The notes under the pieces were generated by a model, which made no database searches, was not told where the DNA came from, and was given only the letters and a program-made list of their open reading frames with translations. DNA of 64,000 bases from Mesorhizobium sp. (GTDB lineage: Bacteria > Pseudomonadota > Alphaproteobacteria > Rhizobiales > Rhizobiaceae), in contig NZ_SUEG01000002.1 of the NCBI RefSeq assembly GCF_005063415.1, forward strand, positions 45,317 to 109,316. Reading direction: 5' to 3'. The translations under genes were made by a program, and so were the position numbers. Of this stretch, positions 1 through 7,842 are shown piece after piece; the first letter of the stretch is position 1, and each line of letters begins with the position of its first letter.

Positions 1-725
1 CCCGCCGACAGAGCGCCGCCGAGCGACAGGATGCCGTCGATTTCGGGATTGGCGAAAAGCAGGCTGGTGACGGCTTCCTGGGCGGGCGCGACATTGTAGG
101 GCGTGTTCGTTTCGGCAAGCACCTTCACATCGGGATGAGCCTTAAGCTCGGCATCGGCGCCTTTGCGCCGGTCGTCACTGACCGAAACGCCGGCTGGGCC
201 ATTGAGGATCAAAATTTTGCCCTTGCCGCCGATGGCGTCGATCAGGAACTTGGCCGCCTGATCGCCCCACTGTGAGGAATCGGTGTTGACCTTGGCGGTC
301 ACCTGGTCGGTGTCGACGAGGCTGTCGAAATTGATGATCGCGATGCCCTTGGTGCAGGCGTCCGCCAGCACGCGCGCCGGCGCAGTCGACGAGCCAGCGA
401 TCAGGATGATGGCATCGACATCGGAATCGATCATCGATTGGATCTGCTGAATCTGGACATTGGCATCGCCTTGGGCGTCGGTCACGACGAGCTTGTCGAC
501 CAAGCCTTGCTTCTTCAAAGTCTCGACTTCGGCTTCGATCGTGCCCTGTGTCTGCTTCATCCAGGTCGGCACTGAATAGATGTTGGCCCAGCCGATCGTA
601 TACGGCGCCTTGCGGTCGCCCTTGATGCATTTAGCGGCGGCGTTGGCCTGCGAACCGGCGCCAACGCTGAGGAGAAGACCGAGGCAAAGGGCGCTGGCGG
701 ATGCGAAAAACGATGATTTGGTCAT
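1..725 (-). CDS. Sugar ABC transporter periplasmic binding protein (partial, C-terminus beyond window)
   Basis: Minus-strand reading frame running off the left edge; about 241 residues are visible. It begins with a classic Sec signal peptide (MTKSSFF, a hydrophobic stretch, then SQANA-A). The mature part has the type I periplasmic-binding fold of ribose/xylose-like importers: a PYTIGWANIY first strand, QIQQIQSMIDSDVDAIILI, and a later region with KILILNGPAGVSVSDDRRKG. The role inferred is capture of a sugar in the periplasm for an ABC permease whose genes lie to the left. It is divergent from the IclR gene at 967, which probably regulates it. The start is the ATG after which the signal peptide begins directly, preceded by a GGGAA-type ribosome site. 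The sugar cannot be named from sequence. Confidence 0.85.
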   Translation of the reverse strand, partial: MTKSSFFASASALCLGLLLSVGAGSQANAAAKCIKGDRKAPYTIGWANIYSVPTWMKQTQGTIEAEVETLKKQGLVDKLVVTDAQGDANVQIQQIQSMIDSDVDAIILIAGSSTAPARVLADACTKGIAIINFDSLVDTDQVTAKVNTDSSQWGDQAAKFLIDAIGGKGKILILNGPAGVSVSDDRRKGADAELKAHPDVKVLAETNTPYNVAPAQEAVTSLLFANPEIDGILSLGGALSA

Positions 726-843
726 GATTGTTCCCTTCTGAGGTTATGCCTGGACGTGCGAGGTCGAGACGAGAAAACCCGTCGGTTGCCGCATTTCGGA
801 AACCGCGCTTTTTCTCGTCAGGAATTTCTGCGCCTGGCTCGTT

Positions 844-883
844 ATTGTCCGATATTCCAGACAATAGGCCTGTATATCGGACA
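844..883. promoter_or_regulatory. Inverted repeats between divergent binding-protein and IclR genes, candidate operator
   Basis: In the 241-bp divergent intergenic region, TGTCCGATAT (846-855) is matched by its exact reverse complement ATATCGGACA (874-883), 18 bp apart. A nested ATTGTC...GACAAT pair (844-849 / 860-865) overlaps the left arm. Such dyads next to an IclR gene usually bind the regulator. The binding itself is inferred, not shown. Confidence 0.5.
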
Positions 884-966
884 GATCGGATGCTAGACTG
901 AGCCTTGACATCTTTCAAGCGTCTTGAGACGAGGGCCGAAATGATTTTGCGCGGGGTGCGGCCCAC

Positions 967-1767
967 ATGAGCGATGGCGTCACTGGTTTGATCGAAACGG
1001 AAGTCCGCGCTGAGCCGCGCAATGGCGAACGGCGCCGCGGGATCGACCGCGTTATCACGCTGCTTGAAGCGCTTCTGCGGCAGCGCGCGCCGATGCGCGT
1101 CGGCGATATCGCCAAGATGATCGGCGCGCCGCGTTCGACCACTTATGAGATCGTCAACAGCCTGCTGGAAGCCGAAATGCTCGAGAACGTCGGGACGGAA
1201 GGCTATGTCTATTTCGGAAAGGCGATGCATCTGTTCGGCTGGGCCTACTCACATCATAATGCCCACTATCGGCGCATCATCGAAACCCTGGACAGACTAG
1301 GCGAGGAGACGGGCGAAACCGTTCAACTGTGTGGCCTGCGCGGGAACAAATACGTCGTCCTTGATTGCCGGGACTCGCCCGGCCCGTTCCGGATCTCAAG
1401 CGATGTTGGAGTCGAGGTGCCGATCCCGTGGACGGCGTCCGGAAGGCTGCTGCTCGGCCATATGAGCAAGCAGGAAATACAGGACTTCATTCCGCCTGGC
1501 GACTACAAGCTTCCCGACGGCCGCGTCATTGCGCCAGCCGAGTTCTTCGGCGATGTAGCTCTGGCGCGCCAGCAAGGTTTCAGTGAGACGGCTGCTCTGG
1601 CCGACCGCTTCACCTGGTGCATGGCCGCGCCCATCCGCGATGGCAACGGGGCGATCAACAAGACTCTTTGCTTCGTGTTGCCGGTCGACACGCCGGAAGC
1701 CCGACGCAGTGAATTGCTTGTCCAGCTATGCGAGCGCGCCCGCGGGTTGTCGCTGGCGGGAAGCTAG
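967..1767 (+). CDS. IclR-family transcriptional regulator
   Basis: 266 residues, typical for the family. Residues about 25-90 form the winged helix-turn-helix (GIDRVITLLEALL, then MRVGDIAKMIGAPRSTTYEIV). Residues about 100-260 form the GAF-like effector domain with the hallmark WTASGRLLLGH and a C-terminal segment MAAPIRDGNGAINKTLCF. These proteins bind a small carbon metabolite and control an adjacent catabolic or transport operon, here most likely the divergent sugar-binding-protein gene at 1-725. The dyad at 844-883 is the likely site. The family call is firm; the effector is unknown. Confidence 0.92.
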   Translation: MSDGVTGLIETEVRAEPRNGERRRGIDRVITLLEALLRQRAPMRVGDIAKMIGAPRSTTYEIVNSLLEAEMLENVGTEGYVYFGKAMHLFGWAYSHHNAHYRRIIETLDRLGEETGETVQLCGLRGNKYVVLDCRDSPGPFRISSDVGVEVPIPWTASGRLLLGHMSKQEIQDFIPPGDYKLPDGRVIAPAEFFGDVALARQQGFSETAALADRFTWCMAAPIRDGNGAINKTLCFVLPVDTPEARRSELLVQLCERARGLSLAGS

Positions 1768-1819
1768 TACAAATCGGTACGGGAAGGACCAGCGGAAGGC
1801 CTGATAGTTGTGGCCGGAC

Positions 1820-2200
1820 AGTTCGCCAACCGAGCCGCGACTCGATGCGGCGCGCACTGGTCTTGACCATCGTAATCAAGTCGGGGTTCTTTTGCTTCAA
1901 CTTCACATCCGGGACGACGATCGAGATCGTCGCACGGCAGGCTCCTTGGCTGCCACGGATGGGAGCCGCAATGCAAGCAACTGAAAAGTCAGATTCACCG
2001 GCCTGTATCGACAGGCCCTGCTCCAATGCTGCGGCGGCCGCGCGAGCCAGCACATTCTCGTCTGTTTCGGCGCGTCCGGTCGGAGAGGCGATTGCGCATC
2101 GGGTGAAAATGGCGCGGCGTTCGGCTTCCGGCAAATGGCCGACGAGCAGCCGGCCAGACGCAGTCCAGTTCAGCGGCGTCCGGGTCCCGACGCCTAGTAA
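1820..2200 (-). pseudogene. IclR-family regulator remnant (effector domain only)
   Basis: The minus strand encodes NWTASGRLLVGHLPEAE, then an IclR effector-domain C-terminus ending near RRIESRLGW (about 1826). There is no helix-turn-helix part: upstream the frame runs straight into the 3' end of the carboxypeptidase gene (stop at 2194-2196). Downstream it reads into non-homologous sequence antisense to the intact IclR gene. It is therefore a 5'-truncated second IclR gene. It differs clearly in sequence from its intact neighbour, so it is a separate paralogue rather than a recent duplication. Confidence 0.75.
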
Positions 2201-3801
2201 GCTTGCTGGATCGCAGCGGCGATCGCAGCAATGTCGTGATCGGCGGCGATGAAATCGTCGATCGAGCCAAAAGGCGCAGTGTTAAGGAAGATCGCGAAAG
2301 CGAGCTCGCGGCCGCTTTTCGTGTCGATGTAGCCGACTTGCGTCTTGGCGATGATGATTCCCTGATGGTCTCCGGGCGTAATCGTAACCCGTGTACCGTC
2401 CTTGATCTGGATATGCCCGGCCGCTGGGCTTCCAAGGCCGTTCTGAGCCTGCGTTCCATCCACTCCCAGGACAGCCATCCCATCCCGGATGGCCTGGCCC
2501 CAAGGTGTTTTGACGACTCGCGCCAGCACCGTGGTCTGGTCTGCAGGAGCTGTCTTGGCGTGGTCATCGGATCCGGCACCGTCGAAGACGTAGGTGCTCT
2601 GCCGCGATACGCCCAGCTTGTCGAGAAGGTCAAGCGCCTTGCTGATTCCAACCACGCAGTCGCGGCTTTCGGCTTTTACAGCTGCAAGGCACAGCATCAG
2701 ATGCGCTCCGCGATTGTAGCTAACCTTGAGAACCACTTTGACGAACTCTGAGAGTGGAGGCGAGACGTGTTCCGCCACTTTGTTCTCAGCAGAATAGACC
2801 GCCGTGTCCGGTAGTTTGTCCGCTGGATTTGGCCCAAGCGCGTTTGCACCAACTGTCACTCCGGCGCGCTGCAGAGCTTCGATAAAAGCGGTCCGGGCAA
2901 ACGAAGCCGGGTCGGTCACAGGCCATATGTTCAAGGCGGGTGGAGCTCCGACGGCTATTTCGCCGGTGACCCGTATCTCTCCCGGACCCGCCAATTCGAT
3001 CGTGATGGGCTTCGGATTCTCGGCAACGGTCATCACGTCGCTCGCTATCTTGACGGATGCAATCTTGGGTCGCCAATCGATCCTGGCCGGCTGACCAACG
3101 CTGGCCGCCGCCGTCATGATGTCTATGACGTTTTCGTTGAGCCAGACGGGTGAGATGATTCCGTCTGTCGGGTCGCGATAGGTTTCGAAGAGACGCGCAT
3201 CAATGATGACGTCGCCCTTGATCTCCGTGATGCCCGAACCGCGAACGTCCTTGGCCAGGCCATTCAGCGCCGCGAGGGGGTCGCTCCCCTTCACCAGGGC
3301 GCCGCCTGCAAAGCCGGTATCAGCATAGTTGTGGTCGATTTCCGGCATATTGTTGTAGCCGAGGGTGCCGTCCGGCTGCTCGCGTAGACCGAAACTGAAG
3401 TCGCCGGACGCGACCAGGATCAGATCACCGCCAAGCACACCGTCCGAGACGGACCCGGTCCTGTGGACCGGAGTGTGAAACCGGTACTCGGCACCATACA
3501 TATCCAGCACGGTGGCGGTGCTGTATACCTTCATGATCGATCCAGGAGTCAGCGCCCGGTCTCCCGCCTGGTCGACAAGCACGGCCCCCGTGTCGAGATC
3601 GACCACGCGCATGCCCCAACTCGTGTGCGCGTACGCCGCTTTCGACTGGATCTCTCCGATGACAGCCGAAACACTTTCAGGCGGGTCGCCCGCGACCGGG
3701 GGAAGGGTATCGGCGCGCGCGCCGGCGCCGCAAAAAAAGCCAAGCGTGACTAGCGCGACGAGGGTCGTCAGAGGCGTCGAATGGATCACGAGCATTGGCA
3801 A
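2194..3801 (-). CDS. dacB: D-alanyl-D-alanine carboxypeptidase/endopeptidase, PBP4 (DacB) type
   Basis: 535 residues with a signal peptide (about 1-30, ending GAGARA-D). It is a periplasmic penicillin-binding protein that trims or cleaves peptidoglycan cross-links. The catalytic SxxK is SIMK at 88-91 and the SxN motif is in KVSYNRGAHLML. The third motif, normally KTG, appears as KDG in IQIKDGTRV, followed by the usual GYIDTKSGRELAFAIFLN close. Length and order fit the PBP4 group with its extra domain between the first two motifs. It appears to be a single-gene unit on the minus strand. The KDG variant leaves the activity level uncertain. Confidence 0.88.
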   Translation of the reverse strand: MPMLVIHSTPLTTLVALVTLGFFCGAGARADTLPPVAGDPPESVSAVIGEIQSKAAYAHTSWGMRVVDLDTGAVLVDQAGDRALTPGSIMKVYSTATVLDMYGAEYRFHTPVHRTGSVSDGVLGGDLILVASGDFSFGLREQPDGTLGYNNMPEIDHNYADTGFAGGALVKGSDPLAALNGLAKDVRGSGITEIKGDVIIDARLFETYRDPTDGIISPVWLNENVIDIMTAAASVGQPARIDWRPKIASVKIASDVMTVAENPKPITIELAGPGEIRVTGEIAVGAPPALNIWPVTDPASFARTAFIEALQRAGVTVGANALGPNPADKLPDTAVYSAENKVAEHVSPPLSEFVKVVLKVSYNRGAHLMLCLAAVKAESRDCVVGISKALDLLDKLGVSRQSTYVFDGAGSDDHAKTAPADQTTVLARVVKTPWGQAIRDGMAVLGVDGTQAQNGLGSPAAGHIQIKDGTRVTITPGDHQGIIIAKTQVGYIDTKSGRELAFAIFLNTAPFGSIDDFIAADHDIAAIAAAIQQAY

Positions 3802-4193
3802 TTCCTTTTCACGAGCTTGAGATCGCGTTGGGCGAAATCTGAGCGCAGCGGCCGCGGAGGCCGCGGCGGCGGCTCGAACCGCTCGATGATGGTGTCGTAT
3901 CTCTGATGGCGCGATCCTTATCCTGCGCCTGGGCTGAGGCGATCAGCCTTGCTCGCCAAGCAAAGTCGTCGAGGTGAATCACTGTTTGCCCCCAAAGCTG
4001 CCCACGAAGTTCTCAAGCAGCCGCAGACATCTAAGCCGAAAGAGATCCTCTCAGATAGAAGGAAGTCTCAGATAGACGGCGACTTGTGTATAGAATTCTT
4101 CGCCTTTTCCAAGAAAAGTGGCCTTGGCCATTCCGAGCGATTCTGCGGGCTAGGCAAAAAGCAAGGCAAGACACGCAAGGCTCTGCCCGACGA
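3802..4193. other. Intergenic region without a recognisable gene
   Basis: About 390 bp between the carboxypeptidase and the ABC ATPase, both on the minus strand. Short open frames on either strand resemble nothing known. A GC-rich self-complementary stretch lies near 3848-3870 but has no T-run. It presumably holds the carboxypeptidase promoter and the end of the transporter transcript. Confidence 0.4.
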
Positions 4194-5825
4194 TCACATC
4201 CTCCGGCTGGCGAGCAGCCTTGTGAGCCAGTCCGGATCCATTTCCGGCACGGAGGATAAAAGCCGTTCGGTATAAGGGGCATGCGGCGGCGTGAGAATTT
4301 CGCTTTTTAATCCCTGCTCAACGACCTTACCCTGGTGCATGACCACAATTTCGTCGGCGATCGCCCGCACAGTGGCAATGTCATGGGTGATGAAAATGTA
4401 GCTCATGCCGAGTTCGCGCTGAAGCCGCATTAAGAGCTTCAGGATTTCCTCTTGCACAATCTGGTCGAGCGCGGACGTGATTTCGTCGCAGATGATGAGT
4501 TCCGGATCGGCAGCCAACGCCCGGGCGATGCAAACGCGCTGCTTCTGACCCCCCGACAGTTCGGCCGGCAGACGATCCAGGTAAGTTTCGCTCATCTCGA
4601 CCATGTGCATGAGTTCGCCGATCCGCCGATCCCGCTGTGCACCCTTGAGGCCGAGGTAGAATTCAAGCGGACGAGCTATGACTTCTTCGACCGTCTGGCG
4701 CGGATTTAGGGCGTTGTCGGGCATTTGATAAATCATCTGTATGCGGCGCAGGATCTCTTTTGGGCGCGTCTTCAGGGTCTTGGAAAGGGCCTGGCCAGCA
4801 AAGGAAATCGATCCCGAAAGCGGCGGCAGCAGGCCGGTGACAACGCGAGCGAGCGTCGATTTCCCGGAACCGGATTCGCCGACCACAGCCACCGTTCTTC
4901 CACGTGGAACTTTGATGGAGACATCCTGGAGCACCTGAACCGCCCGGCCGTAGGCCGCCGTGACCTTGTCTATCGTAAGCAGATAGTCATCGGCCGGAAC
5001 TTCGGGCTTGGCGAGCTTGCGCACGGCCCAGAGCGTCTTGGTATATTCCTGGCTGGGCGAGGCGAGCATCTGGCGCGTGTCTGCCTCCTCCACGGTAAGT
5101 CCGTGGCGCAAGACCATGATGCGGTCCGCCATTTGCGCCACCACCGCCAGATCATGCGTCACATAGATTGCAGCGGTGTTGAATTCCTCCACGATGTTGC
5201 GAATGGAGGCGAGAACTTCGACCTGCGTCGTCACATCGAGCGCCGTCGTTGGCTCGTCGAAGACGATGAGGTCCGGACGGCAAGCCATCGCCATCGCGGT
5301 CATCGCCCGTTGCAACTGTCCGCCGGAAACCTGATGAGGATAGCGAAAGCCGATGGTCTCCGGATCTGGAAGCTGAAGACGCCGATAGAGATCGACCGCA
5401 CTCCGGTTCGCCTTCTCTCGGCTGGCAATCCCATGCGCCACCACAGTTTCGACAGTCTGATCGAGGAGGCGGTGGGCCGGATTGAAAGAGGCTGCTGCGC
5501 TTTGCGCTACATAGGCGATGCGCGAGCCTCGGAGGCGGCGGCGCCCTGTTTCGCTGAGTGCCAGAAGATCAATCCCGTCGAACAGGATCGAGCCCTGTGT
5601 AATCCGGCAGCCCGGCTTCGCATAACCCATTGCAGCAAGGCCAATGGTGGATTTGCCGGCGCCTGACTCGCCGATCAAGCCAAGAACCTCCCCCCGCTTC
5701 AGCGCCAGATCGACCCCGCGGACAATGGGATGCCACCGCTCGTCAGAGAAACCCTCCACATGCAGATTGCGGATCTGAAGCAGATCCTTGCCTTTTTCGC
5801 GCAATCCGGGAGCGCTATTTTTCAT
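4194..5825 (-). CDS. Peptide/opine ABC transporter, fused double ATP-binding protein (DppD-DppF type)
   Basis: 543 residues with two complete ABC ATPase halves. The first has Walker A GESGAGKSTI, signature VSGGQLQRA and Walker B LIVFDEPTTALD; the second has GESGSGKSTL, LSGGQKQR and LIICDEITSALD. Each half ends in the oligopeptide-type C-terminal region (second half: PHAPYTERLLSSVP). It powers uptake through the two permeases encoded just upstream. Its start overlaps the end of the second permease by 11 bp, so the genes are translationally coupled. The single-chain fusion replaces the separate DppD and DppF subunits and is common in rhizobia. Confidence 0.93.
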   Translation of the reverse strand: MKNSAPGLREKGKDLLQIRNLHVEGFSDERWHPIVRGVDLALKRGEVLGLIGESGAGKSTIGLAAMGYAKPGCRITQGSILFDGIDLLALSETGRRRLRGSRIAYVAQSAAASFNPAHRLLDQTVETVVAHGIASREKANRSAVDLYRRLQLPDPETIGFRYPHQVSGGQLQRAMTAMAMACRPDLIVFDEPTTALDVTTQVEVLASIRNIVEEFNTAAIYVTHDLAVVAQMADRIMVLRHGLTVEEADTRQMLASPSQEYTKTLWAVRKLAKPEVPADDYLLTIDKVTAAYGRAVQVLQDVSIKVPRGRTVAVVGESGSGKSTLARVVTGLLPPLSGSISFAGQALSKTLKTRPKEILRRIQMIYQMPDNALNPRQTVEEVIARPLEFYLGLKGAQRDRRIGELMHMVEMSETYLDRLPAELSGGQKQRVCIARALAADPELIICDEITSALDQIVQEEILKLLMRLQRELGMSYIFITHDIATVRAIADEIVVMHQGKVVEQGLKSEILTPPHAPYTERLLSSVPEMDPDWLTRLLASRRM

Positions 5826-6699
5826 CCCGCAATCCGCTTGTTGCGTGCAGGAACCAGTCGACGACGAAATTCACGGAGACCGTGAGGAGGGCAATCGCGC
5901 CGGCCGGCAGCAGCGGCGTGACATCGCCGTAGGTGATCAGGGTCGCATTCTCGCGCACCATCGATCCCCAATCGGCGGTCGGTGGCTGAATACCGACGCC
6001 CAGGAAGGACAGTGCCGCGATCGTGAGGAATACGAAGCAAAATCGCAAGCCGAACTCCGCGACCAGCGGCGGCATGACGTTGGGAAGGATTTCCTTGGCG
6101 ATGATCCATTTCGGGCCTTCGCCGCGCAATCGCGCCACTTCGACATATTCCATCACTGCCACGTTAAGCCCGACGGCGCGTGCGAGCCGAAAGACACGGG
6201 TAGAATCGAGCAGCGCAATGATGATGATCAGGCTGGTGATCGACGAGCCGAAGATCGAAAGCAGCACCAGGGCGAAGATAAGGCTTGGGATCGACATCAA
6301 CACGTCCACCGCACGCGACAGTATCTGGTCGAGCCATCCTCTGTACAATGCGGCTAGAAGGCCTAGCGAGACGCCGACCGCGAAGGACAGCAGTGTGGTC
6401 GCCACAGCGATACCGATGGTGTTGCGCGCACCGTAAATCAAGCGCGTGAGCATATCGCGGCCGAGCTGGTCGGTTCCCAATTTGAACTGCTGGCTCCACG
6501 GTGCGAAGGCTTCGCTGAAGACCTGCGTTTCGCCGTATGGGGCGATCCAGTGCGCGAAGACCGCAACGATGACATAGCCGATGATCACGAGGATGCCGAA
6601 CCAGGCACTGAAGGGTGCCTTCTTCAGCGCCGTTTTGGCCCGGGTGGCGCGCGAGCGCCTCAGCCTGTGAATCTGAGCGATGGGTTCGTAGCTGGTCAT
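5815..6699 (-). CDS. Peptide/opine ABC transporter permease (DppC type)
   Basis: 294 residues. A cytoplasmic N-terminus is followed by a first membrane helix (FGILVIIGYVIVAVFAHWI), the conserved GTDQLGRDMLTRLIYGARNT, and five further helices. The EAA loop reads EYVEVARLRGEGPKWIIAKEI before LPNVMPP. This is the standard DppC architecture with the long periplasmic loop after helix 1. The ATG at 6699 overlaps the TGA of the preceding permease (ATGA). A frame extends much further upstream but lies antisense-phase inside the DppB gene, so this start was chosen. Confidence 0.93.
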   Translation of the reverse strand: MTSYEPIAQIHRLRRSRATRAKTALKKAPFSAWFGILVIIGYVIVAVFAHWIAPYGETQVFSEAFAPWSQQFKLGTDQLGRDMLTRLIYGARNTIGIAVATTLLSFAVGVSLGLLAALYRGWLDQILSRAVDVLMSIPSLIFALVLLSIFGSSITSLIIIIALLDSTRVFRLARAVGLNVAVMEYVEVARLRGEGPKWIIAKEILPNVMPPLVAEFGLRFCFVFLTIAALSFLGVGIQPPTADWGSMVRENATLITYGDVTPLLPAGAIALLTVSVNFVVDWFLHATSGLRDEK

Positions 6700-7742
6700 C
6701 GTGGATGCAAGAGCCTGGGATTGGTGGCGATGGAAATGATGTCGGCAGTCAGATTGAGGAGGATATAGGTCGCCGCGAAAATCAGGGCGCAAGCCTGGAC
6801 AACCGGAACATCCCTTGATTTGACGGCGTCGACCATCAGCTGGCCGATGCCGGGATAGACGAACACCACTTCGACCACGACCACTCCGACGACGAGATAA
6901 GCAAGATTGAAGGCCACCACCGTGACGATCGGAGCCCATGCGTTGGGCAAGGCATGCCTGAGTACGATGGCCATGGGCGACATTCCCTTGAGACGCGCCA
7001 TGTCGATATAGGGGCTTGCGAGCATGTTGATGATCGCCGCTCGTGTCATGCGCATCATATGGGCGACGATGACGAGCGTAAGCGTGATCGCCGGCAAGGC
7101 TACTCTCCAGACGTGGTCCCAGAACGGCGTCTGGTCGTTCACGTTCGACAATGTCGGGAACTTGGGAACTGCGTTGAGTATCCAGTTCAGTGACACTGCG
7201 AGCCAGTGCGGCAGGGATTGTGCGAACTCGGATCCAATGAATGTGTCGCGCGAGATGACCAGGTAGGCAAGCATATAGGCGACGAAAAACTCCGGGAACG
7301 AAATGGTTGTCAGCGTCACTGCGTTCACCAGCCGGTCGAACCAGCCATTGCGATAGAGCGCAGCGAGGATGCCCAGTCCTAGGGCCAGCGGAACTGCGAT
7401 CAGCGCGGTCATCGATGCGAGGAACATCGTATTGTAGAGGCGTGGCGCGATGATCTCGGCGACGGTGCGCCGATATCCGGTGCGGCTCGCGAACGAAGAG
7501 CCGAAATCCCCGTGGAGCATCTGCCCGACCCAGACGAAGTAACGCTCGACAGGCGGACGGTCGATGCCAATTTCTCGCTGGAAGGCGGCGACCGTTTCGG
7601 GTGTCGCGGATTGCCCGAGCATCGCCTTGGCGAAGTCGCCCGGCAGCATTGCAATCGCAGAGAAGATAATGATGGACACGATGAACAGCGTGACCAGGCC
7701 GAGGCCAAGGCGCTGCAGAACCGTTCTTGCGACCGGGTTCAT
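6696..7742 (-). CDS. Peptide/opine ABC transporter permease (DppB type)
   Basis: 348 residues from ATG 7742 (MNPVARTVLQRLG). A helix runs directly from about residue 10, followed by MLPGDFAKAMLG and the DppB-typical extracytoplasmic loop, then multiple membrane helices. The EAA-loop-like SPYIDMARLKGMSPMAI precedes LPNAWAPIV. It pairs with the DppC-type permease to form the membrane channel. An in-frame start 17 codons upstream is possible but adds residues unlike the family. It follows the binding-protein gene by about 100 bp and forms one operon with it. Confidence 0.92.
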   Translation of the reverse strand: MNPVARTVLQRLGLGLVTLFIVSIIIFSAIAMLPGDFAKAMLGQSATPETVAAFQREIGIDRPPVERYFVWVGQMLHGDFGSSFASRTGYRRTVAEIIAPRLYNTMFLASMTALIAVPLALGLGILAALYRNGWFDRLVNAVTLTTISFPEFFVAYMLAYLVISRDTFIGSEFAQSLPHWLAVSLNWILNAVPKFPTLSNVNDQTPFWDHVWRVALPAITLTLVIVAHMMRMTRAAIINMLASPYIDMARLKGMSPMAIVLRHALPNAWAPIVTVVAFNLAYLVVGVVVVEVVFVYPGIGQLMVDAVKSRDVPVVQACALIFAATYILLNLTADIISIATNPRLLHPR

Positions 7743-7842
7743 GTGCACGCGTTTCCCGTTGCCGTCGCTGCCCTGCCACACCCGGCAGGGCACGCGGCTG
7801 CAAGCCGAAGCCCAGTAGCCATCGCGGGTCCGGCCCGCACTC

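Noticed and set aside
4725-5666. Long plus-strand open frame (313 codons)
   Set aside because: It is antisense to the double ATPase gene, which has complete ABC motifs in both halves; the plus-strand product is Arg/His-rich and resembles nothing.
6700-7803. Upstream extension of the DppC-type permease frame
   Set aside because: The extension is an out-of-phase reading of the DppB gene; the ATG at 6699 overlapping the DppB stop fits the operon.
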